A stretch of DNA of 64,000 nucleotides from Warburgia ugandensis (taxonomy: Eukaryota; Streptophyta; Magnoliopsida; Canellales; Canellaceae): assembly GCA_035236585.1 (NCBI GenBank), contig CP141126.1:66007414-66071413 (forward strand). The letters are read 5' to 3'. The stretch's first letter is position 1; the number at the start of each line of letters is the position of its first letter. The translations under genes and the position numbers were made by a program. A model generated the notes under the pieces. The model worked only from the letters and a program-made list of their open reading frames with translations. It made no database searches and had not been told where the DNA came from. Positions 15,231-28,311 of this stretch are shown piece after piece.

Positions 15231-15635
15231 TTATCCCAATTTGGGGTCAACCACATGAATTTTGTTCCCCCATTTTCCTCTATTAAGTACCATGGCTTCA
15301 TTTAGTCCCAAAGTTTTTAAATCTTTTCTCACCACTTCTATCCACATTCTTTTGGGCCTTCCCCTTGCCTTTTTAAAATCTTCTACTTGCATTGCCCCAC
15401 TCCTTATAACTGGTGCCATTTTGGGTCTCCTTTGGATATGTACAAACCATCTAAGTCTAATCTCCCTCATCTTGTTACCTATTTGTATTACCCTTAAGTT
15501 TCCTCTAATGTTTTCATTCCTAATTCTATCCCTTCTTCCCTTACCACTCATCCATCTCAACATCCTCATTTCCATGGTGCTCATCCTATAAACATGATGT
15601 TTCTTAACTGCCCAACACTCTGATCCATAAAGCAT
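15231..15635 (-). pseudogene. RTE ORF, C-terminal part
   Basis: A 134-codon open stretch with LYGSECWAVKKHHVYRM, MRMLRWMSGKGRRDRIRN and ARGRPKRMWIEVVRKDL, the conserved tail after the reverse transcriptase in plant RTE proteins. Its function is not established. It ends at VDPKLG, directly before the CCCCAAATTGGGATAAGG 3' terminus, as in intact relatives. Confidence 0.9.
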
Positions 15636-15821
15636 GGCAAACCATATGGCTATCCTATAGAATTTTTCTTTCAGTAGAACCTACCAATCACACAAAACTC
15701 CAAATGCACATCTCTATTTGTTCCAACCCACTTAGATTCTCTAGGTAACCTCCTTCTCAATCTCTCCACTCTCATGAATCATTGATCCTAACTACCGAAA
15801 GTGGTCTTTTATGAGGACTTC

Positions 15822-16790
15822 TTAGTTATCAATCTTAATTGGTGTTCCACTCCTACTCCTATCCTTGCCAAAATTGCATTCCATATATTCTGCCTTAGTT
15901 TGGATGATTTTAAATCTTTTAGATTCTAATGCTTCTATCCATAACTCTAGCTTTATGTTTACGCCCTCCCTTGTCTCATCAATTAAGACTATACCATCTG
16001 CAAATAGCATACACTATGGAATCTTCACGTGCAAATGTTTTGTTAACTCATCTATAACCAACGTGAAAAGGTATGGACTCAATGCCAATCTTTGGTGCAG
16101 TCCTACAATGATAGGAAAATTACCGATCTTGCCATTAGTGGTCTTAACATTTGTTACCACTCCCTCGTACATATTTTTAATTATGTCTATATACCCCCGC
16201 AAAACCCTTTTCTCACCAAACACCCTACATATTAACTCTTTAGGGACTCTATCATAAGCTTTCTCTAAGTCAATAAAGGTCATCTAGAGGCCTTTCCTCC
16301 TCTTCCTATATTTCTATATCAATTATCTTAGTAAGAAAATAGCTTTCATGGTAGACCTCTCAGGCATGAAACCAAACTTGTTCTCCAATACACTTGTCTC
16401 ATGCCATAACCTCTTCTCAATCACTCTTTTAAGAAGTATCATAGTGTGGCTCATAAATTTGATCCCCCGATAATTAGTGCAACTCTATTTGTCTCCTTTA
16501 TTCTTATAAATTGGTACAATAGAGCTTTTTATCCATTCATCTAGTATTTTCTTTAATTTTATAATCTTGTTAAACAACTTGGTCAACCAAACTACTACAG
16601 TATCTCCCATATGCTTCCAAACCTCTATTGGTATACCATTGTGCCCCATGGCCTTTCCTGATTTCATCTTTTTGAAGGCCTCTTTCACTTTGGGTATTCT
16701 GAACCTACATTCATATCTATAATATCCAATGTTATTTGGGTTTACAATATTTTCAATCCCTATATTCTTAGAGCCATTGTCATTTAACAA
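15822..16790 (-). pseudogene. RTE ORF, reverse transcriptase part
   Basis: Three open pieces, 16790-16485, 16283-16014 and 16010-15822, follow one another. The first has VKEAFKKMKSGKAMGHNGIP and IVPIYKNKGDK, the finger region of RTE reverse transcriptases. The second has TFIDLEKAYDRVP, with the first catalytic aspartate kept, and GLHQRLALSPYLFTLVIDEL, where relatives have GLHQGSALSP. The third has MLFADGIVLIDETREGVN, where the family has FADD, so the second catalytic aspartate is glycine. Sequence between the first and second pieces is RT-derived but out of frame. Confidence 0.9.
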
Positions 16791-17327
16791 TTTTTGAAAG
16801 TAAGTTTTCCACCTTTATTTGATCTCATCATCTTTGACTAGTACCCTTTGATCATTACTTCTAATGGACCTAATATGGTCTAAGTCCTTACCCTTTTGTT
16901 TTCTTATTTTTACAAGTTTAAACACATCTTTCTCACCTTCTCTTGATCCTAATCTACTATGGAGTCATCATATGCCTTAAGTTTAGCCTCACTTACTATT
17001 CTCTTAGCAACCATTTTAGCATTCTTATACTATTCATAGTTTTCCTTATTTTTAGTCTTCTATCATGCTTTAAAGCACCCCTGTTTTTCTTTGACAACCT
17101 TTTGCACTGTTTCACTTTACCACTATGTTTCCTTTACTAGATACTTCTGAGACATCTTTTGTCACTTTCTTAATGAACTCAACCATATTAGTCCACATGG
17201 TGTTTACTTCTGTTTCATAGTTCCAGTTTTCTTCTACCACCAACTTATTTGCGAATGAGGTTATTTTCTCTCCTTTTAAGTTCCAGCACTTAGTTTTTGG
17301 ATACCTATTAAGTTCATTTCCTTTCTT

Positions 17328-18134
17328 TCATCTTTTAATATGCATATCCATAACCATTAACCTATGTTGTGAGGTTAAACTCTCACTAGGTATCACCTTA
17401 CAGTCCTTAAACATTGATCTTTCAGCATTCCTAAGTAGAAAAAAGTTTATTTTCCTTTTATGGAGTCCACTTTTAAAGGTTATTAAGTGTTCATCCCTCT
17501 TCTTAAAGAATGTATTTGCAATAGCCATGTTAAACGCCAAAGAAAAATTGAGAATAGTTTTCCCTATCTCATTTTGTTCTCCTATACCATACCCTCCATG
17601 TATCCTATCATATTCTTCTTTTCCTTTTCCTACATGGTCGTTTAAGTTTGCTCCTATAACTATCCCCTTAGTGTTGAGAATTTTTTGCATGACTCCCTCC
17701 ATATCTACCCAAAACTATTTCTTGATTATATCTTCCAACCCTACTTGTGGTTCATATGCACTTATAACATTTATGATATGCTCTCCTAGAACAAGTTTTA
17801 TTATTATAATTCTATCACTGATTCTTTTAACATCCACAACTTTATACCTTAATTCTTTATCTACTATTATTCCTATGACATTTCTATTATTATCCTTTCC
17901 TATGTACCAAATTTTATACCCATTAATTTCTCTAGTTTTATCCCCTTTCCACTTGGTTTCTTGGATACAAGTGATGTTGACTCTCTTAAGTTTCATCGTT
18001 TCTACAAACTCTAGACTCCTACCTGTCAATGTCCCTATATTCCATGTGGAGATATGAATCTTATGCTCTTGAGATAACCTATTTACCTGCACACATCTTG
18101 ACCTCCATGGCATGAACTCATTCCCACTTTTCAC
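17328..18134 (-). pseudogene. RTE ORF, N-terminal APE-type endonuclease part
   Basis: The endonuclease would nick the target to start target-primed reverse transcription. The first piece (18134-17715, 139 codons) contains ISTWNIGTLTGR, CIQETKWKGD and INVISAYEPQVG. The next piece (17702-17328, 124 codons, another register) contains IGANLNDHVGKG, HLITFKSG, INFFLLRNAE and SQHRLMVMD. This order matches the APE-like domain often annotated as 'craniofacial development protein 2-like' in plant RTE copies. The usual GDLNGHVG motif reads ANLNDHVG here, so the catalytic aspartate is replaced. At least one frameshift or stop separates the two pieces. Confidence 0.9.
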
Positions 18135-18320
18135 TGCACTTGGGTTTTAATGCAGCACATCACTTCTAAGGGAACACTCTAACAGCCTTAGCCCATTTTC
18201 CACTACACCCAAGATTCTATGTAGCGCATCACTTCTGGAGGAACACCTATCAACCCTTGCCCATTTCTCACTATAACCAAGATTTGATGAAACACGTCGC
18301 TTATGGGAGATGCCTTAGTT
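18123..18320 (-). repeat. Three tandem monomers of about 69 bp at the 5' end of the RTE element
   Basis: On the plus strand, units start CCCACTTTTCACTGCAC (18123), CCCATTTTCCACTACAC (18192) and CCCATTTCTCACTATAA (18260), giving periods of 69 and 68. Each carries a GCA/GTA-rich centre followed by CATCACTTCT or a variant. They lie just before the first RTE codon on the minus strand, so they would form its 5' leader. Confidence 0.8.
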
Positions 18321-18484
18321 TGAGGGAATGCTAGTTTTCATTTCATGTCATGTTAGGGTTGCCATAATTTAAGGAAGCTGGAGATGATTTTTGAATAGAT
18401 TTAGATTAGAAAGTCCAATAAATAGAACTAGATGCCAAGGGGAGAGGGAGAGAGAGAGAGAGAGAGTCAAAATAGTGTGTATCT

Positions 18485-18486
<2 letters not shown>

Positions 18487-18560
<74 letters not shown>
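18487..18560. repeat. (GT)n microsatellite
   Basis: Uninterrupted GT repeat of 37 units, preceded by a short GA run at about 18445-18468. Confidence 0.95.
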
Positions 18561-18563
<3 letters not shown>

Positions 18564-18974
18564 AATTATCTAATGGGTACAAAATTTTCGAGGTGAACCA
18601 CTTAAATCTATACAAAAAGAAAGTCAGAGGTAAGAAAAATTGCCTTTGGATTATTCCAAGTGCAAGGTACCCTTAGATTTATCATTCATCATCATCATTT
18701 ATACACATGTGTGTGTGTGATGAATGATATTGTTGTGGATAAAAACCCCTAAGAACTATCCTTTATCTACCAATTCCTATATAAGTAAAACACTCAATTA
18801 CACTCTGTCCACATTTTGAACATGATCACCATCAAGCCTTAGCACTAAGCACCAACAATATAAGAATCAAAATATTAAACATGGATGAAAGAAAAAATAT
18901 GACAGTATAAGAATCAAAATAAATTAAGCCATACTCCTCATATACTTTCAACCTCACTAAATAGAAGATCACAA

Positions 18975-18977
<3 letters not shown>

Positions 18978-19011
<34 letters not shown>
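18978..19011. repeat. A34 tract
   Basis: Thirty-four adenines in a row inside copy 2 of the tandem duplication. It could be the poly(A) scar of a lost retroposon or simple slippage; no retroposon body is attached. Confidence 0.9.
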
Positions 19012-19014
<3 letters not shown>

Positions 19015-19157
19015 CACTCTATTCATACTTTAATACCATTGAATGGAAATATTTAGATTAGAAAGTTCTAAACAAGCCAAACATTAGAGAGAGAAAGAGA
19101 GAGAGAGACAGAGATAGAGAATCACCCTTATTTCTAATAAATTAGCTGCCTAATAAT

Positions 19158-19414
19158 GTTTTGGATGGCTTTAACTCTATGTAAGCCTAGTTTTGTGAAG
19201 ATCCAAGTCATACAGGATGTTACTCTTGACTTAGATGGGGTATGGTCCAAAATTCTCATCCATTGGATAATCTTATCCATTATTTTCTTGAGTTATAAAA
19301 TGAACAATCAAAAGTTTCACTATCCACGTCTAAAAACAATAATGGTTAGTATCATCCAATGGATCTTGGATCTTCATAAAACTAGACTCTCATAGAGTTA
19401 TAGCCATCCAAAAC
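19158..19414. mobile_element. MITE with 50-bp terminal inverted repeats
   Basis: The left arm (19158-19207) begins GTTTTGGATGGCTTTAACTC and ends TGAAGATCCAAG. The right arm (19365-19414) is its reverse complement at about 45 of 50 positions. The whole is 257 bases with no coding potential, as expected for a non-autonomous DNA transposon. The interior also has partial inverted matches (ATCCATTGGATAAT against ATCCAATGGATC). No clear target duplication was seen, so the superfamily (hAT or Mutator) is open. Confidence 0.75.
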
Positions 19415-19458
19415 ACTGATAGAGGGGTTAATTTGTAAAAAAAACTAAATGCTGCAAT

Positions 19459-21187
<1,729 letters not shown>

Positions 21188-21360
21188 ACTCTTTAACTAA
21201 GCCTTAAAGTGAGGTTTCCTCTCAAGATGACATGTGTCCTATTTAACCCATGTAAGTGGTTAGTGCAGTTTATTAGTCCAAAGATAGTTAACTACAGTTT
21301 GGGTTAATTGGGACATTGTGTGCTAAGAGGAAGCCTAACTTTGAGGCCTAGTTAAGGAGC
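21188..21360. mobile_element. MITE-like element with terminal inverted repeats of about 45 bp
   Basis: The left arm ACTCTTTAACTAAGCCTTAA (21188 onward) is matched in reverse complement by GCTCCTTAACTAGGCCTCAA (read back from 21360). Similarity runs for about 45 bases at roughly 80%, most differences being transitions. Total length is 173 bases with no coding content. No target duplication could be fixed, so the boundaries are approximate. Confidence 0.55.
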
Positions 21361-22383
21361 CTCATTTTATAATTTCCCCTTTTTATGCAGCATTAAGAAA
21401 AATACATTTTCAAAATGTTTTAGGGTCTTGCTGATTATACAAATTAATATTTTAACCATTAATAAGATAACTTCAACCAAATGGAGTTGCTTCTCACTTG
21501 GGTGATTAGGATTTGAGGTTGTGCATGGGTGTGTCATTGTGTAACTTTCAAAAGAAAAAAAAAAAAAAAAAAAAAAAAAGGAAATTTTTTTAGTTCATGC
21601 CTTATAGTTGTCTGGATGTCCCATAGAAGGCCCAACATTTAAATTGTACCAATTTAATGCCCAATGTATAAGGTTTGTTTCCCTATACACCATTTTGTCC
21701 TCCTGTCATTAGTTGCGTTGTTGACATTCTTGTTAGAGTTCCCTTCGCTTGTTCTTTTCACCCAGTATTGTGAGCAGAATGAGCCTTTTTACCCACACTT
21801 AAAGTATTGCACCATGCCCATTCGTCATGTCATCCTCATATGACCACTTTGAGAGATCTGGTCTAGACGAATTAGGAATATCTTCAAGCCCTAGATAGAG
21901 GCACAAAGGATGAAGTGGGTATTTTTGGGTTTGTGATACAATCAAAGATGAAGGACAATGAATTTGGCTTGATCTAGGTGTTTGTAGTGGGGGAGAATGG
22001 TTGGATTGTTCAAGCTAAGGTAGATGCTGATTTGGGGACCCTGAAATATGGTAAAAACTTGTATGCAATAGTTTGATTATGGTCTTTGATACCAAAAAGC
22101 TCACTTATTCATGCTACCTTACTTAGTTTATTCATCCATGATTTTGAAATTATCCTTTTCTGTCTTGGCGGATACATTTTGATATGGTTCAATATTTCTA
22201 CCCTTGGTTAGGTTTTTATCTTTTAGTGTTGACCTTTTCAGTTGTTTGAGGATGCCCACCTCTATGATCACTTCTTTTCATTACTAAGGATGGTCATTAC
22301 TTTTGGTTAGTATTCCTTTGGATTCTACTTCTATGTGTGCCAACCCTATGTATATGAAAATTTTATCTCTATTTGCTCTATAC

Positions 22384-22448
<65 letters not shown>

Positions 22449-22552
22449 ACTGGTTGCATTTACTTATGTTAAAGATGCATGTGTTCCTTGAATATTGGGA
22501 TTTATCATTCACATTGACTGACAACATATTTGATCAATGGGGTGCACATTAG
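21361..22552. other. Spacer with A tract and (GT)n
   Basis: Contains an A tract (about 21555-21579) and a GT microsatellite (22385-22445). The MULE remnant may begin somewhere in this stretch, but no terminal inverted repeat was recognised. Confidence 0.5.
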
Positions 22553-22685
22553 GATTGATGTGCATAGGATTAGTGCCAGTGGGCTTGCACATTTGGCATG
22601 ATTAAGCATAGGTCTAGTGCTAGTGGGCTTGCACATTAGCATGATTGGGCATAGGACCAGTGTAAGTGGGATTGTACATTGGTAT
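22553..22685. repeat. Three tandem units of about 44 bp
   Basis: Units begin near 22553, 22600 and 22643. Each contains GCATAGG or a close variant, then AGTGCCAGTGGG-type sequence, then TTGCACATT or a variant. They abut the recognisable transposase part of the MULE remnant. Confidence 0.8.
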
Positions 22686-23720
22686 TGATGGCAGCAATGA
22701 CCATTTCCTATTGCATGAACTATTGTAGAAAGTGAATGTGCTAATTCTTAGTTTTGGTTCATTAAGCACCTAGTAGCAAATATTGGTATCTTGGATAACC
22801 AATATGAGTAGACCATGTCTTATGAACAAAGGATTTGGTTAGTAGCCCTGAGAAGATTGCACCACACTCAGAACACAAGCCATGTCTAATGCACTGCAAG
22901 CAAACTTTAGAGATTCTAGGTTACTAAGAAAAACTTTTAAAGAACTCTTGTGGAAGGCAGCTATAGATACTAATGTAGCATTCTTCAACACAGTAATGGA
23001 GGCTTTGAGGAAGTAGAATAACAAGGCAATGAAATGATTATCTGATAAGCCCCATCTCATTTGTCTAGAAGTCATTTTTGTACTCTACCAAAGTGTAACA
23101 TGTTGTGCAATAACATATGTGAAACTTTTAATAAGGTGATTAGAGAAGAAAGAGAAAAGCAAATCTTATCTCTACTTGAAGGCATAAGCAATATAGTAAT
23201 GACTCAATTATATGCTGAAAGAGATAGAGTACAGGAGAAGAAGAAGGGGATATAGGTCCTAAAATTGTAGTAATCATAGAGAAGGGCAAGAAATCAAGTG
23301 GAGCTTCCTACACATGTAGGGGCTGGCTTGCAGATGAGATGACCAATATGCTATGAACCTAATAGACTTACACCTGTAAAAGATGGGACCTAACTAGTAT
23401 TCCTTGCCCTCATGTAATTGAATGTATATAGTTTAAGAGAAAAGAGCTTGAGAGCTATGTGTCCCAGTGGTACAAAAGATGCCAACTTGAAGAGCTATGA
23501 GCTAATCATAGTGCCTATGACTTTTGAAAATATGCGGCTTGATAGTTGACAAGACCATTGCTACTACAATTGTGCAAGAAGTAGCCTAGTAGATTTGAAA
23601 AGAATAGGACAAAAAAGAGATTCCACCCAGACTAAGTTGGAGGAAAAGGAGCTTGAAATGTAGCATTTGTCATATTGAGTGTCACAACCAAAGCATATGC
23701 CCACTAAGGTCACCATTTAA
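22643..23720 (+). pseudogene. MULE (Mutator-like) transposase, decayed
   Basis: Transposase fragments occur in family order on the plus strand. YIGIDGSND at about 22675 resembles the start of the MULE catalytic domain. It is followed by FPIA and IVESECANS (about 22703-22750) and FWFIKHL. Near 22815-22870, TMSYEQRIWLVAL resembles the FISDQQKGL block. LWKAAIDTNVAFFNTVMEAL lies at about 22950-23010. The open piece 23061-23255 has SRSHFCTLPKCNMLCNNICE, matching the WSRHAFS-KCD-L-NN-CESFN block. DLTSIPCPHVIECI at about 23390 is SWIM-zinc-finger-like, and KCSICHIECHNQSICP at about 23657-23704 is a CCHC knuckle. Several frame changes separate the blocks, so it is not functional. Terminal inverted repeats were not found. 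Confidence 0.8.
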
Positions 23721-24174
23721 AATTTAGGCTTAAAGTCAAATACATCCAGCCTCATAGTTAACCTCGAAACCAAACCCAAAGATAGCCTAATACACCAAGG
23801 CTTATGAAGAAGACTAGTTGCGAGAGGGCAAAGGATGACAAGGTACATATGAAGCCAATAGTAGGTTACTTCTGATGCTTACTTTTAGTGATAAATTAAA
23901 GTATCCAATGGGCTTTATATGTTGTAGGTTGGAGGTGAGAAAGGACGCACAATCCAACATAAGGACGCACAATCCAACATGAAACCTTCAAATGAATCCA
24001 AAGCAACACTAAGGAGAAGGAAGAGAAGGGCATAACTGCTAGGCTAAACTCAGTTTCATACTAAGATGATCCAATTTCAAGACTAGCATATTCGACAAGC
24101 TAGTTTCACTCAATTTAGGACTACCTACTAGCAAACCAACCCACTTCTAATCTCTCTACAACTCCAACCATATA

Positions 24175-24211
<37 letters not shown>

Positions 24212-25740
24212 TTATTTTTTTTGTGACTTATATTGATTAGCCTTGAGCCTTTTAAATGGGTTGTTTTATTCCTTCAACTAAACATGATTTCGATTAAATG
24301 GCTTGGATTGTGTATTGAACAATACTTTCGAATGTATGCGATGTTTCTAGAGGTAAATATGTATGCCTTGATCCCTTTTTATGCATTTCAAATGAATTTA
24401 TACCTAACAGGGTTCCTTTTGAACTTAAATGTCTACATACATTTGGGTGATTCAAACCATACTAAGCCAAATATCTCATTCATTCAATCTCAATTACACC
24501 AATATAGCATGCAACTTCAAAGACTGGATTTTAGTACCCTTACAACAATCCCTTAGAAATCTAAATCCAATACCTTATAACAATTACTTACACTAGTCTC
24601 AGCAAATATTGTAGATAACCACACTTCATCACAGTCAATGCAGGTGAAGTAACTTCATTGGATGACTTCTCAATAATCCATGTAAACAAGAAGAACTCCA
24701 AGTGAAAAATAGGCAACCATATTTTCTTATTTTCTCTTATTAACTACCTCATCTCCTTCTCCATCTTGTCCAATCTCTTTAATAGCTCCGGGAAGGTCCA
24801 TCCACAAGAAGAAATTTCATCCTTGTCTTAGCAATTTCAAGTACACAGCCAACATGAGGTCAAATAAGCTTAACAAAAACCCCATCGCTCATAATAGGAT
24901 GATGTATAGGACAACTCGTAAAGCTTACTTTGTTGCCATAAGTGTAGAATCTCCTTTCTAGATTGGCAATGTTCCAAGAGGTTATTACTTGGGCCCTTAC
25001 AAGTTAGTTATAGTAAGGATACTTCATTTAAACATGATTCTACTTGAGTCTATAGAGAAAGGCACAAAATTGATTGGGAGTCTTTGATCACCCTAACTTT
25101 TTAGTTGCCCCCTTCTAGTTTTGTGTATTGCCTTCTAGACAGGGGAGCTCATGAGATCTCCTCTATTAGGATCTACATTAATTCCATTTTGAAGGAAGAT
25201 AATGACTCAAAACCACATGTGCTATAAGTTAGTCAGGAAGCTTTTCATAGTTATTCACCAAATATAGAAGCCTCCAATTCTAACAGGGCCCATATTTTGA
25301 AAGATCCAAATTGTGCACAATGTCAAACATAATTTAGATGTCTCATGCCTTGAAAATCTCATCTATTGGACTTAACTACCTACTACTTTTTTAAGTTGAA
25401 AAATGAATGTTAAACAATTTTGTTCTTTTTTTCACTAAGAGCAACATATGTTAGGATTATCCAATGGATGACTCATCTAAAGTGAGACTAGCAATGTGAA
25501 TGTTTTTTATCTTCAAAATTGTGGGCATAACTTGAATTTTAGGCTTCCATACCACATTGCAAGCCATGAAGAGATTTCAAATAGAATTGAAGAGAAAATT
25601 GTTTGGCAGGGCATTGAATGGTGTATAGCCAAAGAGGGAAGACGCTCATCTAATTCACCTTTGACAGATAGCCAAGATAACAAATCTCACATCCAATAGA
25701 TACCTTTATGGCCTTCATTTTGGGGCCCCTTGTGATGGTA
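23721..25740. other. Spacer or MULE 3' flank, no gene recognised
   Basis: Includes a 20-base tandem repeat at about 23945-23979 (GGACGCACAATCCAACAT twice) and an (ATT)n run at about 24174-24211. A 107-codon open stretch on the plus strand (24233-24556) is hydrophobic and matches no family I recognise; with no other coding sign I do not call it a gene. Confidence 0.55.
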
Positions 25741-28096
25741 AAATAGATGGTTTCTAGTGAAATAGAACCTTTTTGTTTTACACCATCTAGACATGGTTCA
25801 TTTCACAACCAATAGAAGTCCTTAGAGGTGTATACTAGATGTGTGATTTGGTACTTGTGTCACATAATTTTGATTGAGATCGAATTAGATGAATATCCTT
25901 GCTCTATAAAAAATACAAAAAAGTGGGCTAGTGGTCCATATTTCTTTCTGCCATTTCCATGCCTCCCACTACCCTTAGAAGCACTAAATAATTTCTAAGG
26001 GGAGAGAGATTTGTTAACCAGTTATTAGAGAGATATTTTAATAAAATAATACAAAAAATAGGGATCTAAATAAATGGTAGATTATTTTACTGTTTCTTGA
26101 TAAAATAAAATCTCCAAACTTAATATCTTGCTAGATTAATAGAAAACATTCAACTTCAAGGCTACACTAGTTTATTTAGATTTTTCTTTTTTCTTTTTTC
26201 TTTTTTCTTTTTTTTTTTGTGGTACAAGCAAAGAATTACAAAGCAAATCACTCACACATACACTACTAAATTTTATCTTGGCCAATGAAGAATGTAGTGC
26301 CTCGAGCCTGTGACCAAACATACTTACCATTTTTAGTGCATAATGTGCAGTAATGTTGTTTCAAGGGTATTTTTGACAAAACACTTTCTAAAGGAAGTTG
26401 CTGAGTTAACTATGACCAATTGTGCTAGACATTTGTTGGCTAGTAATAGAGATTTTATTATGGATAGAAACCTAGCTCTCTGTAAGGATTCTACTTTCTG
26501 TTCATTTGTACATCCCTTTTCTTAGCTTAACTTTACACCACGAAACACTGCACATGCAAATCCGTTGAGTCTGCATAGAGCCTGGTTTTCATGGCTTCCA
26601 TTATTAGCAAGACCTCTCCTGATCTGCTTCGTCCCAATGGACGTGCAACCATTGTTTGGGGAACAATACCATCTTGCCAGTGGCTTAGATCCCTGTCCCA
26701 AGGTAAGGTTCAATTTGCAATAAATTTCTATAAAGAAAAAGGTTAGATATCTAATGGGAGAGTGCTGATCCACTCCACTAACCCAGAAGTGGGCTCTCAT
26801 GGCGCTGACATCAATTGGATTGGATTATCCTGGGTCATTGATATTACAATTCATCGTAGCAATAGAGTTCCCTATATGCAACGATTCAATATGACACCAA
26901 AACTGAGCGGTTACCTCTTGATGCTTTACAGGATTGACCATCTCGATTGTAGATAAATGTCCCCAGTGTGTGCTCATGAAGTGCACTGTTAGGCCAGATC
27001 CTCACTGTACTGTCTGTGTAGTCGCTTTCTAGTATATAATAGCTCTTTAATTGGCACATATAAGAACATGAAAAGGAAAGTAATGAGGTGTACGTTTCAC
27101 AAAAATGAATTTTGACATCAAGTAGTGTGATGAAAGGGTATCTAGATATGGTCCTTTTCTAGTTTTCTTTTTGGGTACTGGGCTGATTCGGGCTGAGGTT
27201 TATTGCCCCACACACACATGCTTGGGTGTTTTCATGGAATGTACAGATCCTTCTCACAGGAAAGTCGCCAACGCCACGGAAAGCTAAAAAGTTGACATTG
27301 AAGTGTAGAATTTCATTACTGGTTTAGTGTCAGAACTTTCATACTTCAAAAGGAGTTTGTCTACTGCACATTCAATAGGCAAGTGAAGGCTCAACCGCTA
27401 CACTGAAGTTGGGTGCACGAGTAGAGAAGCACAATTTTCTAATTGGTAAACAGCTCTCTCAGTCTGAAGGTCCATCCAAAGCTGCACTGATGGGTTGCTC
27501 CAAACTATCTAATCAATATGCTAGTTTTAGGTGGTCCTCGAAAGTTACTGGACACAATTCATGAAATAAGTGAATTGATTGGATGGTTAGGCTGTTTAGA
27601 TGCTAGGACTGTGGCCCACTTAAGAGATGGAAAGTCGATTGGGCAGTCCGGGATGAAGGTCATGTGAAACAATTGAAAAATAGAAGTCTTATACACCATC
27701 ATTTGTGTATAAGTCGAGAAATTACTGGTAGTGATGATTGAGAGGTCTTAAGATGAATCTCTCCTATATCCATTTTCATCTTAAAGAGCTTACCACTTTC
27801 GGTTGTGTCGTGCCTTGTCACTCCATATTTCTAAGTTCAAAGCCCTAAATCTTGACTAGTTTCCCATTATTGACTAAGCTAAGAGTTTATTAAGAGGGTA
27901 AACTCCATGTTCCCTCGCCTTCCGAAACAGTATAGAGGCTAGCACATTTATATCTAGTAATGCTAGAAAAGCACAAGTCAATCTCTTGCTTATCTCTGAG
28001 AGGAAGTTAAGCTTAACAATATGTAAATTCATATTTTGAAAAGCTATTTCATGAAGATCAATAAGCTCATAAGGATGTCAGAGTTTGGAATGGAAT
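25741..28096. other. Spacer, no gene recognised
   Basis: Holds a (CTTTTTT)n run at about 26187-26217 and several short open stretches without recognisable motifs or codon bias. Confidence 0.6.
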
Positions 28097-28311
28097 ATTG
28101 ATATGCCAAAGATAAGAAGGGGGAGCCTTGTCACAATGGTAGAGTTGTTGTCATGTGACCTTGAGGTCAAGGGTTCGAGGCATGAAAATAGCCTCTTGCA
28201 AAAGTACAAGATCAGGCTGCGTACTATAGACCTTTGTGGACCGTCCCTTTACCGGACCCCATATATGTAAGAGGTTCGTGCATCGAGCTGCTCTTTTATT
28301 GATATACCAAA
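28097..28311 (+). mobile_element. Au-like SINE with target-site duplication
   Basis: The body (about 28115-28297, 183 bases) has a tRNA-derived head, with GCCTTGTCACAATGGTAGAG as the A-box region and GGTCAAGGGTTCGAGGCATG as the B-box region. The diagnostic Au SINE middle follows (AGCCTCTTGCAAAAGTAC, GGCTGCGTACTATAGACC, then a GACCCC block), ending in a short T-rich tail. It is flanked by ATTGATATGCCAAA (28097-28110) and ATTGATATACCAAA (28298-28311), a 14-base duplication with one transition. Family length and layout fit. A 61-codon open stretch across it has no meaning. Confidence 0.9.

Larger units (their letters stand above)
15207..18320 (-). mobile_element. RTE-clade LINE (non-LTR retrotransposon), near full length but decayed
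   Basis: Read on the minus strand, the element has 5' tandem monomers (18320-18123), an endonuclease, a reverse transcriptase and a short C-terminal domain. It ends CCCCAAATTGGGATAAGG followed by a GAT-type short repeat, the hallmark 3' end of plant RTE elements. At about 3.1 kb its length fits the family. The open frames are broken into at least six pieces and catalytic positions are changed, so it cannot be active. A duplicated flank gives a near-empty-site comparison. The family assignment is strong; the exact 5' edge is uncertain. Confidence 0.9.
14973..19113. repeat. Old tandem duplication; copy 1 is split by the RTE element
   Basis: Copy 1 left part (14973-15209) matches 18728-18978: both contain TTGTGGATAAAA, AAGTAAAACACTC, ACCAACAATATAAGAATCAA and a final CACTAAAT-GAAGATC. 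Copy 1 right part (about 18385-18470, TTTAGATTAGAAAGT followed by a GA-rich run) matches about 19050-19113. The RTE element lies exactly between the two parts of copy 1. Copy 2 therefore approximates the empty site, except for a 34-base A tract at 18978-19011. By eye the copies are about 80% identical. Confidence 0.7.

Noticed and set aside
24233-24556. 107-codon hydrophobic open frame
   Set aside because: No family resemblance, no promoter or neighbour support; the AT-rich sequence explains the hydrophobic residues.
28085-28270. 61-codon open frame
   Set aside because: It coincides with an Au-like SINE and has no coding meaning.
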